38,272 nucleotides of DNA from Bacteroidales bacterium (GCA_017427985.1 JAFRRS010000019.1:1-38272), one strand, 5' to 3'; counted from the stretch's first letter, positions 15,902 to 25,244 are shown. Notes: generated by a model not told the origin, from the letters alone. Made by a program: numbers and translations.

Positions 15902-18900
15902 TTATTCCCGCTTGTAATCGACGCTCATTCTCGTCAGGAATTTGTCTTTTTCGATGGTATTCCCTATCATATACTCGTACCTGTTACCCTGCTTTCGACT
16001 AACCCTGTTTGTCTTTTTTATCTCCGACAATCGGTTGTTGTATTTCCTCAACGATGATATCGAATACATTTTTCCTTCCTTATAATTGAAATAGACCCAG
16101 TGTCCGTTGATTTTCGCAAGATACAAGGTAAACTCGAATCCGTCGTTATAGTCAAGAACCAGATAGCCTTTAGCCACCTTCGAGACGTGTCGACCCATGA
16201 CGCTCTTGATGTTCACCGTGCCCTCGCTGACGAAACAATGTTTTCTCTCGTCCCATTTCATCGTCACCTTATCGAATGTGAGGTTGGTTGCATCTTTTGA
16301 TACTTTTCTCAAAGTGTCGTTCGTCCGGAAGAATTTCTTGGCAAGGATATCCATAAGTTTCTTGTCGAACGGGAATGTCATCGTCGTCTTCGTGTCAAGT
16401 TCAAGAGTGATATTGTCGGTGTTTATAATCTGCTTATACACTCCACTGGCATGAAAATCAATGAGCGGCGTGCCGAATTTCATGTCGTAAGTGCTGTTTT
16501 GTACAGTGATTTCGCATTTGTTTCCGTCGAGAATCATCTTGTCGGCGATAAAGAAGCTGTTGTTCTGGCCTTTTATATTACCTTTTTTAAATCCTTCATT
16601 ATTATGGCGAAGTTTTACAGAACCTTTTACAGGAGTTGAGACAATATCGGGGTTAACCAAGGTACTGTCAGACAAGAACACCGAGTTGAACACCCTTCTT
16701 GCATGGTCGAAATACACACTGTTGGTATTAACCCAGTCATCAGGTTCAATCTGCAGATAAAGGTCTCCAGTATAATATTTTAACCTTTTGAACAACTGAT
16801 TGATATCGGCGTAAGATTTCAGCCATTGGAACTTTACACCGCACATGTCGTTTATCTTGAAATCGCCGTCGAGGGCAAATTTCTTTTCCTTGTCGACCAA
16901 AGTTATCTTGCCTCTAAACTTATATTGTCCGTGAATCGTGATATCATCTTCCTCTTTTATCGAGGAGATTGCCTTGGTGAAATGCGTTGAATCGGACCAG
17001 ATTTTCTCAAAAAACTGTCTTTTGCCGTTTACAGTATCAAAAACGAGATAACCGGTAGCATGGTAATAGTTCATTTTGTCGAAACGCACAATGGCATCAT
17101 GGAAGTCATGCCTGAATGTTTCTTTCTTGGTGATATCACCATTGTAAACAATGATTGTGGACTCGCTGATAGTGTCGATTCGCGCCTCGGTCTTGATATT
17201 GATGTCACGCAGAGGCGGTTTTACCCGCGCGTCAGCCAAGTCGATTCTCTTTGTATCATGTGCCGTAAGGACCAGATTGCTCAGATTATATTCGCTATTC
17301 GTCAAAGTGAACACGATCTTGCTGTCGGGCGCGTTGGTGGAAACGATTTTTCCTTTCTCAGCAACTAACGCCGACATCGAGATTCTGTTTTCATCCATAT
17401 ACCATTCGACGTTATCTTGGTTTGACGTCATCTTATTAAGAGGGAAAATCAAAATACTCTTGTCGTTGATTTTCGCGAAACTGCTCTGTCGGGTATCATA
17501 GTTGACATAAGAGCGGTAATGTGACGCCACAAACGCTTCTCCAAGGCGGTCGTCGTTGACTGCAAACCTCGACGAGTCAGCAGTGAAATCGCGTATCTTC
17601 AAGACAAAATACTTTGAAATAACATTCGCTTTGTCGACATTCAGCCTGCCGTTGGCGATGAACGCCGTCGAGTCGAGGCGAGCATAACCTGTGAAATTGG
17701 AGTTGTCATACAGACGCAACGGGTGTTTGATGGTGTTGAGGTGCATCTTGTCGTTCTGCATGTTGATACGCACCTTGATTTCATCCACATTAGTATAAGG
17801 ATATGACAACGGCAGCTCATCATTATTGACAGCAAGCATCTCGAATCTGTAGGTCGTGCAATTCAACGAGTCAAGATAGAAATTGAAGCGGTTAGAATCC
17901 ATGTAGGTCGTCATGAAGTTGACGGAGCCGTCGCCATAGAAGCCCGAATTGGAGAGATGGAGCCTGTTGACAAACGTAGCCTTTCCGTTGTAAATCTTCG
18001 ACTGTTCCTCATCTTCAACCTGATGGTTGAATCCCAACGAGTTATCCTCCGTCATAATCACAAGGGTCTCTTCAATATCAGGGAAGATACTCGAATGCAG
18101 GGTGCCGTGCTGGTCGAAATCTTCAACGGCGAATGCGCCTTCGACGTGGAAGTTCGGGATGATAAACATGAATTTTTTCCTGTCGAGCATTCCTTGGTTT
18201 GTCTTCTTCTTGTCGAAATAAACGTAGCATTCCTTGTTACTGTCGAACAACGGGAATTTCGGGTCAGTTTTTATTCCCGACTTGTTATTCTTATCATTTA
18301 TATAGAAAACTCCGGAACAGTTGGCGATAACATTATCAACCCTCTCCCCTTTTGTGTTTCTAAACGCAACAGAGTCTATCTGAGGAAGATCCATCAAGAA
18401 ATTGTCATAATCGAAAACGCCGTCCCTGATATAAAAAGTAAACTGTCCGACTTCCATGCTGCCCGAAAACAGCATTTCGAAGTCTTTTTTGATGGTAAGA
18501 CTCTTGTCGTAAGGTCTGATTTCAAGGTTTTTGTTATATTTGACCTCCTCATTTTTTTCGTTCAATTTAGTCACCAGATAAGAGCTGATGTAAACATCAT
18601 CAACGCCGTTAAGCTTAAGGTCGTTGTTAGACATGTTATAAACGATATTCGGCTCAAAATTCGTTGTAACTGAATTTATATTGATGACGTCGTAGTCAAT
18701 TTTCTTCTTGCTCGCGTCGACAGCCAAGTAAAAATCTTTTGTCGGATGAGCCAGCTCCGCCTTCTGGTCGTAAATGAGATAGCCGTGGTTTACAAGGTCT
18801 TTAATCAAATTGTAAGCCTGCTTGCGATCCATTCTTATATATTGCGCCACATCGCCAACCGACACGAAATCAATCTCGTTCTGCTTCATCACCCTTTCGA

Positions 18901-20320
18901 TGATATACATCGGATTGACTTCATCCATTCTCTGTAGAGCCTCAAACTCAGCCCTATTGAAGTAGTTCTGCGAGTTGACCCTGACCGCGTTCTCGTTGTT
19001 CGGCGATTTAAGCTTGTTAAACCTCAGCTCGTCCTCATCGATTTTCCAATACATAGCCTCCGACATCATTCTTGTGTTATGGTAAGTGTCGATGTAAGGG
19101 CTTTTCACCGAGCCTTGCTCAATGTTGTAAAACATTATCTCACGCTTATCGTTGTCGAAGCGCATCGAAAGACCGCTGTTAAACACCGAGTCTCTTCTGA
19201 TTCTCATCTTCATTGACACGTCTTTCGACGTTATGATATGCTCATTGAAGACAAACGCGTTGGAGCTCATTTCGGCGCTTATGCTGTCGGCGTGCCATAT
19301 TGTCATCTCGGCGTATCTTAGTGCTGAACTGAAAACGGTAAAGTACTTGCCTCGAAGACCCACAGCACCTTTCACGCTGACATTCTTGAACTTACTCCTC
19401 ATCTCATATTCGTCGGAATACGAGACAAACAGAGGATAATCGGCTTTGTCAGAAGAAACGTTGAGAAGAGCCTTGTCGTGCAGCTTGCCCACCACCGGAT
19501 CGTCGAGCATCTTCTTGTCATACAGAATGACCGAATCGGCAACATATTCCATGTTAGCCAGATTTATCGAATAGTCGGAAAGCTTAGCATAGACCTGGTC
19601 GCCCATCTTGAAGCGTCTCCACGACACCGTTCCGCCGTTGCCTTTCCACAGAAGCTCCTTACCTCTTTTAACAAACACGCCGTTAGTGTTTTTTATGATG
19701 GAGCTGTCGCCACGTGCCACGCAAGCCAAATCACCTCTTTCGACAACTATTTTCAATTCCTCCTCGTCAGAAATCCTGAATCTTGCATTAACCAGGCACC
19801 AACTCTGACTTGATTTCACATTCAACACATTGTTTTTCAACAACCTGTCAGTAAACGCCAAATGGTCTCTAAGAGCGTCTTTGCCTTTCTTTTTATATAG
19901 TTTATTTGTGCAAATAAGATAATTTGTGAGATTGTCATGCACCCATTTCGAGGCTTCGAGCTCATCCACGATGTAGAAAAACTCGAAAAACGCCATGTTG
20001 TTCGTCAGTTTGTCGTCAACGAGAGCCTGGGCTATTTTCCGAATCTCAGCTTTCTCAGCCTTGTTAAAACGCCCCTTCTCCCATCTCTTCTCAAGGTCGG
20101 GAACAAGTTTTCTGCTTTTATCCTTAATCTTGTCGTTAGAGTTTCTATGCAAGATTTCCGATATTTGTTTGATAAAAACAGCCGGATCCTCAGACAGCAC
20201 CACTCTTTCCTGCGAAAACACGCTTGCCGGGAGCAGCAAAAGTATTAAAAAAAGGCCAATAATCCAGAGTCTTTTGCCCAATGGATTATCAGCCATCGTA
20301 ATAGTTTGATTTCTTTTCAT
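15902..20320 (-). CDS. Very large exported protein with an internal winged-helix-like segment, function unknown
   Basis: A 1472-residue protein. The N-terminus has a hydrophobic export signal (about residues 19-37, LWIIGLFLILLLLPASVFS). A charged helical region follows (about 40-190). From about residue 190 to the end it is mostly beta-strand-rich, with many short 'DSxxF/V...V.G' elements reminiscent of LptA/AsmA-like envelope proteins. About residues 470-525 (VGDVAQYIRMDRKQAYNLIK, then DLVNHGYLIYD) look like a winged helix, odd for an exported protein. No transmembrane segment, lipobox or T9SS tail is visible beyond the signal. I know no named family. It starts 7 bases after the prmA stop codon, so it is probably the third gene of a tpiA-prmA operon. 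An alternative start is Met9. Confidence 0.75.
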   Translation of the reverse strand: MKRNQTITMADNPLGKRLWIIGLFLILLLLPASVFSQERVVLSEDPAVFIKQISEILHRNSNDKIKDKSRKLVPDLEKRWEKGRFNKAEKAEIRKIAQALVDDKLTNNMAFFEFFYIVDELEASKWVHDNLTNYLICTNKLYKKKGKDALRDHLAFTDRLLKNNVLNVKSSQSWCLVNARFRISDEEELKIVVERGDLACVARGDSSIIKNTNGVFVKRGKELLWKGNGGTVSWRRFKMGDQVYAKLSDYSINLANMEYVADSVILYDKKMLDDPVVGKLHDKALLNVSSDKADYPLFVSYSDEYEMRSKFKNVSVKGAVGLRGKYFTVFSSALRYAEMTIWHADSISAEMSSNAFVFNEHIITSKDVSMKMRIRRDSVFNSGLSMRFDNDKREIMFYNIEQGSVKSPYIDTYHNTRMMSEAMYWKIDEDELRFNKLKSPNNENAVRVNSQNYFNRAEFEALQRMDEVNPMYIIERVMKQNEIDFVSVGDVAQYIRMDRKQAYNLIKDLVNHGYLIYDQKAELAHPTKDFYLAVDASKKKIDYDVININSVTTNFEPNIVYNMSNNDLKLNGVDDVYISSYLVTKLNEKNEEVKYNKNLEIRPYDKSLTIKKDFEMLFSGSMEVGQFTFYIRDGVFDYDNFLMDLPQIDSVAFRNTKGERVDNVIANCSGVFYINDKNNKSGIKTDPKFPLFDSNKECYVYFDKKKTNQGMLDRKKFMFIIPNFHVEGAFAVEDFDQHGTLHSSIFPDIEETLVIMTEDNSLGFNHQVEDEEQSKIYNGKATFVNRLHLSNSGFYGDGSVNFMTTYMDSNRFNFYLDSLNCTTYRFEMLAVNNDELPLSYPYTNVDEIKVRINMQNDKMHLNTIKHPLRLYDNSNFTGYARLDSTAFIANGRLNVDKANVISKYFVLKIRDFTADSSRFAVNDDRLGEAFVASHYRSYVNYDTRQSSFAKINDKSILIFPLNKMTSNQDNVEWYMDENRISMSALVAEKGKIVSTNAPDSKIVFTLTNSEYNLSNLVLTAHDTKRIDLADARVKPPLRDINIKTEARIDTISESTIIVYNGDITKKETFRHDFHDAIVRFDKMNYYHATGYLVFDTVNGKRQFFEKIWSDSTHFTKAISSIKEEDDITIHGQYKFRGKITLVDKEKKFALDGDFKINDMCGVKFQWLKSYADINQLFKRLKYYTGDLYLQIEPDDWVNTNSVYFDHARRVFNSVFLSDSTLVNPDIVSTPVKGSVKLRHNNEGFKKGNIKGQNNSFFIADKMILDGNKCEITVQNSTYDMKFGTPLIDFHASGVYKQIINTDNITLELDTKTTMTFPFDKKLMDILAKKFFRTNDTLRKVSKDATNLTFDKVTMKWDERKHCFVSEGTVNIKSVMGRHVSKVAKGYLVLDYNDGFEFTLYLAKINGHWVYFNYKEGKMYSISSLRKYNNRLSEIKKTNRVSRKQGNRYEYMIGNTIEKDKFLTRMSVDYKRE

Positions 20321-20327
20321 TTAACAA

Positions 20328-21161
20328 TCATTTATTGACAAATACCGCCGCCGTCCAGTCGTTTTCCTTGATATGGTCGAGGTATGACAGTCCGAGACGT
20401 TCGGCTTCGTTTCTAATCAATTGCAAATCAGCCTCATAGAAGCCGCTGAAGAAGATTTTGCCTCCTTTTTTCAGACATTTGACATATTCATGCATGTCGC
20501 GCAGAAGGATGTTGCGGTTGATATTTGCGATGATGATGTCGAATTGCCTGTCGTTCAATGAGTTGGCATCGCCGAGCTCAACAATGATTCCGTTCTCGTC
20601 GTTGAGTTTGATATTGTCGAGAGCGTTGCGGTAAGCCCATTCGTCGTTGTCGATGGCGACGGTTTTTGCAGAACCGAGTTTCTTGGCAAGAATCGCCAGG
20701 ACGCCTGTCCCCGAGCCCATGTCGAGTACGTCTTTGCCCTTGAAATCCTCGGAAAGCATGAGTTTTATTATCTGCGCCGTCGTCTCATGGTGCGCTGTGC
20801 CGAACGACATTTTAGGCTCTATGCAGAGGTCAAACTTATAGCTGCAGTCTGGCTCATGGAAAGGCGCGCGGATGCGGCAGATTCCATCAATAACAACCGG
20901 TTCATACGACGATTCCCATGTGGCGTTCCAGTCCTGGTCAGGAATGATTTCTTTCTTAATTATTTGAACGTCAGATAGTTGTTCCATCGCGAGTATGCCA
21001 TCGAGAGCGTTTTTGTCGAAAGCGTTTTCGGCGCAATAGGCGGTGAAGCCCTCGTCAACGTCCATGAAGCTGTCGAAGCCGATACCGCCAAGGAGCTCGG
21101 TGAACATGTCTTTCAGAGCCTCGTTATGCGGGTTCGAGAATGTGTAAGCTATATAGTTCAT
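20328..21161 (-). CDS. prmA: Ribosomal protein L11 methyltransferase
   Basis: A 277-residue SAM-dependent methyltransferase that modifies ribosomal protein L11 in the cytosol. The N-terminal substrate-recognition part is followed by the PrmA signature FGTAHHETTAQIIKL. Next come the SAM-binding motif VLDMGSGTGVLAILAKKLGS, the acidic loop VAIDNDEWA, and the catalytic-site block IIANINRNILL. The C-terminus GGKIFFSGF...DWTAAVFVNK is also typical. It starts 6 bases after the tpiA stop codon and ends 7 bases before the large exported protein gene, indicating cotranscription. Confidence 0.95.
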   Translation of the reverse strand: MNYIAYTFSNPHNEALKDMFTELLGGIGFDSFMDVDEGFTAYCAENAFDKNALDGILAMEQLSDVQIIKKEIIPDQDWNATWESSYEPVVIDGICRIRAPFHEPDCSYKFDLCIEPKMSFGTAHHETTAQIIKLMLSEDFKGKDVLDMGSGTGVLAILAKKLGSAKTVAIDNDEWAYRNALDNIKLNDENGIIVELGDANSLNDRQFDIIIANINRNILLRDMHEYVKCLKKGGKIFFSGFYEADLQLIRNEAERLGLSYLDHIKENDWTAAVFVNK

Positions 21162-21167
21162 TGCCAG

Positions 21168-21935
21168 TTACTTGGAAGCCTGTTCGCAGATACTTGCAAA
21201 ATCCTCGGCTTTGAGTGAGGCGCCGCCGATGAGACCGCCGTCGACGTCAGGTTGCGCGAAGAGTTCGGAAGCGTTCTTTGCGTTGCAGCTGCCGCCGTAG
21301 AGGATATGAATCTGGCTTGCGATGTCGTCGCCATATTTCTCTTGCACGAGTTTGCGGATGAAGGCGTGCACTTCCTGAGCCTGTGCCGGAGTCGCTGTCT
21401 TGCCCGTTCCGATAGCCCAGACTGGTTCGTAGGCGATGATAACGTTCTCAATGTCAGCGACGTCGAGATGGAAGAGCCCCCCCTCCACTTGTTTGCGTAT
21501 CACGTCGAAATGCTTGTTGGCTTCGCGCTCCTCAAGAACCTCGCCCACGCAGAAAATCGGGACGATTTCATATTTGAGCGCCTGGTTGACCTTGGCGGCG
21601 AGTGTGGCGTTGTCTTCGCCGAAGTATTTTCTGCGCTCGCTGTGACCGATTATGCAGCAGCTGACACCGATGGAGTCGAGCATCTTTGCAGAGACCTCAC
21701 CAGTGTAAGCCCCTGATTCCCAGGCAGAGACGTTCTGCGCGCCCACTTCAAAGAGTTCATGCTCCGAAGCCTCGTCGGTAGCGAGTTCGAGGTACGGGAA
21801 TGGAGGGCAGATTATGACTTCGCATGACGGCTGTTTCTCGTCAAGGAGGTTTTCAAGGTCTTCAATAAGGGTTTGGGCTTCCTCGAAATCGAGGTTCATT
21901 TTCCAGTTGCCGGCTACGATTTTATTTCTTTTCAT
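21168..21935 (-). CDS. tpiA: Triosephosphate isomerase
   Basis: A 255-residue TIM-barrel enzyme that interconverts dihydroxyacetone phosphate and glyceraldehyde 3-phosphate in glycolysis (EC 5.3.1.1). The active-site parts are all present: AGNWKMN with Asn10 and Lys12, IIGHSERRKYF with the electrophilic His, and the catalytic Glu in AYEPVWAIGTGKTATP on the closing loop. The phosphate-binding LYGGSCNAKN and DGGLIGGASL complete it. It is the first gene of the tpiA-prmA unit, with a -7 box (TATCTTTG) at 21969-21976. Confidence 0.97.
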   Translation of the reverse strand: MKRNKIVAGNWKMNLDFEEAQTLIEDLENLLDEKQPSCEVIICPPFPYLELATDEASEHELFEVGAQNVSAWESGAYTGEVSAKMLDSIGVSCCIIGHSERRKYFGEDNATLAAKVNQALKYEIVPIFCVGEVLEEREANKHFDVIRKQVEGGLFHLDVADIENVIIAYEPVWAIGTGKTATPAQAQEVHAFIRKLVQEKYGDDIASQIHILYGGSCNAKNASELFAQPDVDGGLIGGASLKAEDFASICEQASK

Positions 21936-21968
21936 GATATGATGATTTTAATTAATTGCTTGAAAGCG

Positions 21969-21976
21969 CAAAGATA
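21969..21976 (-). promoter_or_regulatory. -7 promoter box of the tpiA operon
   Basis: On the reverse strand TATCTTTG matches TAnnTTTG, 33 bases before the tpiA start. No clean -33 TTTG is found at the right distance. Confidence 0.5.
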
Positions 21977-22010
21977 AAAAAAATCTCACGGAAAAATAGC
22001 AGATATGGCA

Positions 22011-22049
22011 AAAAAAAATCAGTTAGCCGGGAAAAACCGACTAACTGAT
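22011..22049 (-). terminator. Terminator of the Hsp20 gene
   Basis: ATCAGTTAGCCGG and CCGACTAACTGAT pair with one mismatch around GAAAAA. On the reverse strand the hairpin is followed by a run of T. Between it and the gene lies a small TGTCAATTGTCAATTCTCAA repeat (22054-22073). Confidence 0.8.
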
Positions 22050-22073
22050 AAACTGTCAATTGTCAATTCTCAA

Positions 22074-22496
22074 TTAAAGAACGTCGATGTTCTTTGAGAT
22101 TTTCATCTCTTTCTTTGATTTCTTTGGCAAAACAACGGTCAGGATACCATGTTCGACCTTAGCTGAGATGTTGTCTTTATCCACATCCTCCGGCAACGTG
22201 TAGTTCTGTTCGTAGTTGGTGTACGAAAACTCACGACGCAAATAGTGATGTTTGTGGTCTTCGTCTTTATGTTCTGTCTTGTTTTCGATGGCGATGTTCA
22301 AATTACCGTCTTCGTTGATGTTCACACGGCAAAACTCTTTTCTGATGCCAGGGGCTGCGAGCTCCATTGTGTAGGCTTTTTCGTCCTCTTTAACGTTCAC
22401 TGCCGGTGCTGTTGTGTTGGCACGAGGCATTAAATCACTGTCAAAGAATTCATCAAATACTGTTGGGAACCAACTGTTTTTAAATACTGGTAACAT
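22074..22496 (-). CDS. Hsp20/alpha-crystallin small heat-shock chaperone
   Basis: A 140-residue cytosolic holdase chaperone. The N-terminus (MLPVFKNSWFPTVFDEFF) precedes an alpha-crystallin domain from about residue 32 (AVNVKEDEKAYTMELAAPG) to about 128. The conserved AxVxxGxLxV strand appears as AKVEHGILTVVLPKK. A His/Asp/Glu-rich insert (EHKDEDHKHHY) lies in the middle. Unusually for this window it has a good Shine-Dalgarno (GGAGG, 9-10 bases before the ATG). The 177-base region upstream has a TTGGCAC site and an ATGTCA...TGACAT palindrome (22634-22653) that may be control sites; neither is certain. Confidence 0.93.
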   Translation of the reverse strand: MLPVFKNSWFPTVFDEFFDSDLMPRANTTAPAVNVKEDEKAYTMELAAPGIRKEFCRVNINEDGNLNIAIENKTEHKDEDHKHHYLRREFSYTNYEQNYTLPEDVDKDNISAKVEHGILTVVLPKKSKKEMKISKNIDVL

Positions 22497-22673
22497 AATT
22501 TATACCTCCATAATTTGTTAAACAATCTGTTAATTTGAATGCCTCAGCTTTCGCATCGGCTTTCGGCATGAAGATATTCAAAATATGTGCCAATGGCCGC
22601 ATGTGGACAAGTTGGCATCATTTGGCGACAAAATGTCAAAAAATATGACATCTTTTCTTTTTAAACCTTAAAA

Positions 22674-23942
22674 CTATTCTATTGTGACCTCAAACAATCT
22701 GCTGTTTCTGGTGTTATCGTTTTTGTATAAGAAATACGCTTTACCATTGTAGATGCGAAGGTTTTCGACGAAAGTAAAGCCGCTGATTGTGTAGACGGTT
22801 TCGGCGGTGCCAGTCTCAATATTGATGCGTTTGATGGTGGTGACGCCGTTGTCGACAAAAATGGTGTAAAACTTACCGGTTGCTGCGTCCATAATCACTT
22901 TTTTGCCCCATTTCTTGATAATGCGCATCTCGCCACTCCAATGACGGTATCTGTGAAATGTGAGCGGATATTCACAAACATATTCTCCCACATCATTGTA
23001 AATGAATGTTTTATCTTCATCAAAAGAGAAAAGATAAATGTTATTATCATAAGAAAAAACCGGGTCGTAAGTCGGTTTACAGAACAGATTGCCGCTGCGG
23101 GTAGGTAGTCCCCACCTATATTTGATGGCAAAAAATATGTAGTCGCGCCCCTCCTGATTCACACAATGATGGAACTCGTGCGGCTGTTTGTCGCCACCTA
23201 TATTAAAATAATAGTAAAATATCTCCTGATCGAAGTAAAAATACCGCCCGCCAACTATAACACTATCGGTGGCACAGGCGATATTTGAAAATGCTGTATA
23301 AAATTCCATCAGCGGATAGTGATACAACAATTCCATCTCCATGGTCTTGCCCATCAATGTCTTATGCCCTATTTGCCAGACATCATCATTGGAAATTATG
23401 TGCATTTCACCGAACACATCTTTGAAAATATTGTAATATTCAGGGCTGATTTTCAAATCGGTAAGGGTGTCGCAGGCGAAATTCAGATGCAGAATCGCGT
23501 TGTTGCGGCGGCGCTGCGCCAAAAGATAAATTCCTTTGTCATTGATTTCGAAATCTTTGACTGAAACAACCTTGTTATCGTATGCCACATGAGGCACGTT
23601 GCCCATAATTTCGACCTCGGGCAGGGACAACTGCGACGGTTTCAATTTAAACACAATTTCCTTGCTATAATTAAGACTATCAATGATATAAGTCACATTA
23701 TTGTATGCCACATGGCTAGCATAAATCGTATCGCCAGGCTGAGAATGTTTCAAAGAAAATAGTCCGTCTTTGTTGGTGACAGCCATAATTGTGGAGTCGA
23801 TGGAATAGATTCCGACATCTTTAATAGGCTTGTTGCGATTATCGAGGACGAGACCGGAGATGACGTTGTTCTGTGCAAAAACATGAAGTGGAAATAGGAC
23901 TAATAAGACAAATGGGACTAATAGGATTATTCTTTTTTTCAT
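22674..23942 (-). CDS. Secreted beta-propeller protein A1 (regulatory-like domain plus propeller)
   Basis: A 422-residue protein with a signal peptide (MKKRIILLVPFVLLVLFPLH...FAQ). A carboxypeptidase-regulatory-like beta-sandwich follows (about residues 28-100, ISGLVLDNRNKPIKDVGIYS). The rest is a propeller-like repeat region opening with VPHVAYDNKVVSVKDFEIND and ending in LRIYNGKAYFLYKND. The opening and ending motifs are shared with five neighbours; the closest is A2 (26952), which lacks the sandwich. The protein is probably periplasmic or on the surface and has no known activity. I start at ATG 23942, because the extra 24 upstream residues include a -7 box (TAATTTTG). A repeat palindrome stands 57 bases upstream. 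Confidence 0.75.
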   Translation of the reverse strand: MKKRIILLVPFVLLVLFPLHVFAQNNVISGLVLDNRNKPIKDVGIYSIDSTIMAVTNKDGLFSLKHSQPGDTIYASHVAYNNVTYIIDSLNYSKEIVFKLKPSQLSLPEVEIMGNVPHVAYDNKVVSVKDFEINDKGIYLLAQRRRNNAILHLNFACDTLTDLKISPEYYNIFKDVFGEMHIISNDDVWQIGHKTLMGKTMEMELLYHYPLMEFYTAFSNIACATDSVIVGGRYFYFDQEIFYYYFNIGGDKQPHEFHHCVNQEGRDYIFFAIKYRWGLPTRSGNLFCKPTYDPVFSYDNNIYLFSFDEDKTFIYNDVGEYVCEYPLTFHRYRHWSGEMRIIKKWGKKVIMDAATGKFYTIFVDNGVTTIKRINIETGTAETVYTISGFTFVENLRIYNGKAYFLYKNDNTRNSRLFEVTIE

Positions 23943-23998
23943 AGGAGTAAGCTTTATTGTTGCAAAATTAAATAATAATTTGGTTTGTAAATAGTTTA

Positions 23999-24073
23999 TT
24001 TTCTGAATATGCAAAAATCAGTCTGGATATGCTTCGCATACCACAAGGCCTGATTTTTTGCATATTCTGAAAA
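23999..24073. repeat. 75-bp palindromic element, copy 1 (upstream of A1)
   Basis: Arms TTTTCTGAATATGCAAAAAT+CAG and CTGATTTTTTGCATATTCTG+AAAA pair over about 23 bp, with one mismatch and one extra A. The 28-base centre has a smaller TATGC/GCATA stem. It lies between gene B1's stop codon and gene A1's promoter. No T-tract follows on the reverse strand. Confidence 0.8.
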
Positions 24074-24092
24074 GACTGTACATGATTGATAT

Positions 24093-25139
24093 TTAATATA
24101 GCTTTGTTCTTTCAATAAATGAAACTTCCGAATTGCTTGAATCTCGCCGTTTTTTCAAAGAATAGAAATTTCCTTTATAAATAATCATTTTCTGACTCAA
24201 AGTTTGGTTTGCGCTGACTTTAGGGATTGTTTTTCCAGTTTGTACGTCTATTTCGTTTAAAGTTGTGCCGAAAATGGTGTAAAAGTTGCCCCAAGCGCGG
24301 TCCTGATAGATGGTGTGATGCCAGAAATTCTCTTTTTCAGGATAATCGATATCGCAACTATGAAGCAGGTTCAAATCCTCGTCGTAGGTCTTGATTTTAC
24401 GGTTTTGATGGTCAAAATAATACAACGTGTCGTGCGAATGCCCGAGATATGCCTGTTCTGGCCGCATCCAAGTATTTCTGATGAAGGTATCCCATTGCTC
24501 GGGACTCGGACCGATCCACATCTCACCTATTTTTGCAGTATGGGCGGCATGCCATTTGACTTCATCAGGAATTTCGGCCAATGTCTGTGTGTCGTCGTTG
24601 GTGAAAATTATTTCACGTTTTTTCTCTTGAGGATCAATACGATAGAAACAAAGCAGATAACCTTGGGCACGTGTATCGCAAAAATAAACAAAGCGGTCTG
24701 TCATAAAAAGGCAGTTGTGCAGCACTTCGCGATAGTGTTTTTTCTCTATAGGGAAAGCATAATAATGCTTGTTTTCAATCTTAACTATTTGATACATAGT
24801 ATCTTGAGTTACTATTTGAATATTTTTGGCTATATCAAATTCTAAATTAGTCGGTTGGAGTTTTTGGGGAAGATTGATAGTGTCAAGAGGCTCAAAGACC
24901 ATGTTTGTCACCAGAATGCGATAGTTTTTTATTGATTTTGTCTCTCTTTGCAGGATAAAGAACTTATCGTCAGCTATTTCAAAATCAATCATTACATAAT
25001 CATAGTCGCGATATGCCTTTACCTTATCGGCGGTAATCATTGCCGGATCGAGAATAATACTCTTCACGCAAGTATCCTGCTGTGCGGACATAGATAGCCC
25101 ACAGAAAAACAAAAGCACGAGAGTAAAGTTAATTTTCAT
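24093..25139 (-). CDS. Secreted beta-propeller protein B1
   Basis: A 348-residue protein with a signal peptide (MKINFTLVLLFFCGLSMSAQ). No N-terminal sandwich is present. The mature part opens with the B-type motif AYRDYDYVMIDFEIADDKFF. It continues as six or so blade-like repeats (for example YFDHQNRKIKTYDEDLNLL), then GNFYTIFGTTLNEIDVQTGK and the ending MIIYKGNFYSLKKRRD. It is very similar throughout to B2 (29402). Function unknown; the likely site is periplasm or cell surface. Its -7 box lies 4 bases before the ATG. Confidence 0.75.
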   Translation of the reverse strand: MKINFTLVLLFFCGLSMSAQQDTCVKSIILDPAMITADKVKAYRDYDYVMIDFEIADDKFFILQRETKSIKNYRILVTNMVFEPLDTINLPQKLQPTNLEFDIAKNIQIVTQDTMYQIVKIENKHYYAFPIEKKHYREVLHNCLFMTDRFVYFCDTRAQGYLLCFYRIDPQEKKREIIFTNDDTQTLAEIPDEVKWHAAHTAKIGEMWIGPSPEQWDTFIRNTWMRPEQAYLGHSHDTLYYFDHQNRKIKTYDEDLNLLHSCDIDYPEKENFWHHTIYQDRAWGNFYTIFGTTLNEIDVQTGKTIPKVSANQTLSQKMIIYKGNFYSLKKRRDSSNSEVSFIERTKLY

Positions 25140-25143
25140 GTTG

Positions 25144-25176
25144 CAAAATTAAATATTATTTTTCGTTTGTCAATTC
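25144..25176 (-). promoter_or_regulatory. Promoter of B1, shared with A4
   Basis: On the reverse strand TTGACA, a 16-base spacer and TAATTTTG (25144-25151) precede the B1 ATG by only 4 bases. The same arrangement, within the same flanking bases (TTTTAGGAATTGACAAA), stands before A4 at 34895-34926. This points to a duplicated promoter block. Confidence 0.55.
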
Positions 25177-25221
25177 CTAAAACCCTAAAAAAATTCCTAA
25201 AAATCCTAAAATATTTGGCTA

Positions 25222-25244
25222 AGTTTTAAGGATATGCAAAAATC
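25222..25244 (+). repeat. Half copy of the 75-bp palindrome
   Basis: AAGTTTTAAGGATATGCAAA followed by AATC matches the left arm of the copy at 34963. After it the sequence departs into the HTH gene fragment, so the right arm is missing. The ATG of that gene lies inside the arm. Confidence 0.65.

Noticed and set aside
17957..18673. A 238-codon open frame on the plus strand inside the large exported-protein gene.
   Set aside because: It runs antisense to a much longer frame with a signal peptide and protein-like composition; its own sequence has no domain or plausible start site.
22580..22605. A sigma-54-like site (TTGGCAC, then TTGAA) upstream of the Hsp20 gene.
   Set aside because: The essential GC of the -12 element is missing (TTGAA instead of TTGCA/T), and no activator site is visible.
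24315..24845. A 176-codon plus-strand frame opposite B1.
   Set aside because: It mirrors B1, has no signal peptide or domain and no promoter; B1 is supported by its paralog B2.
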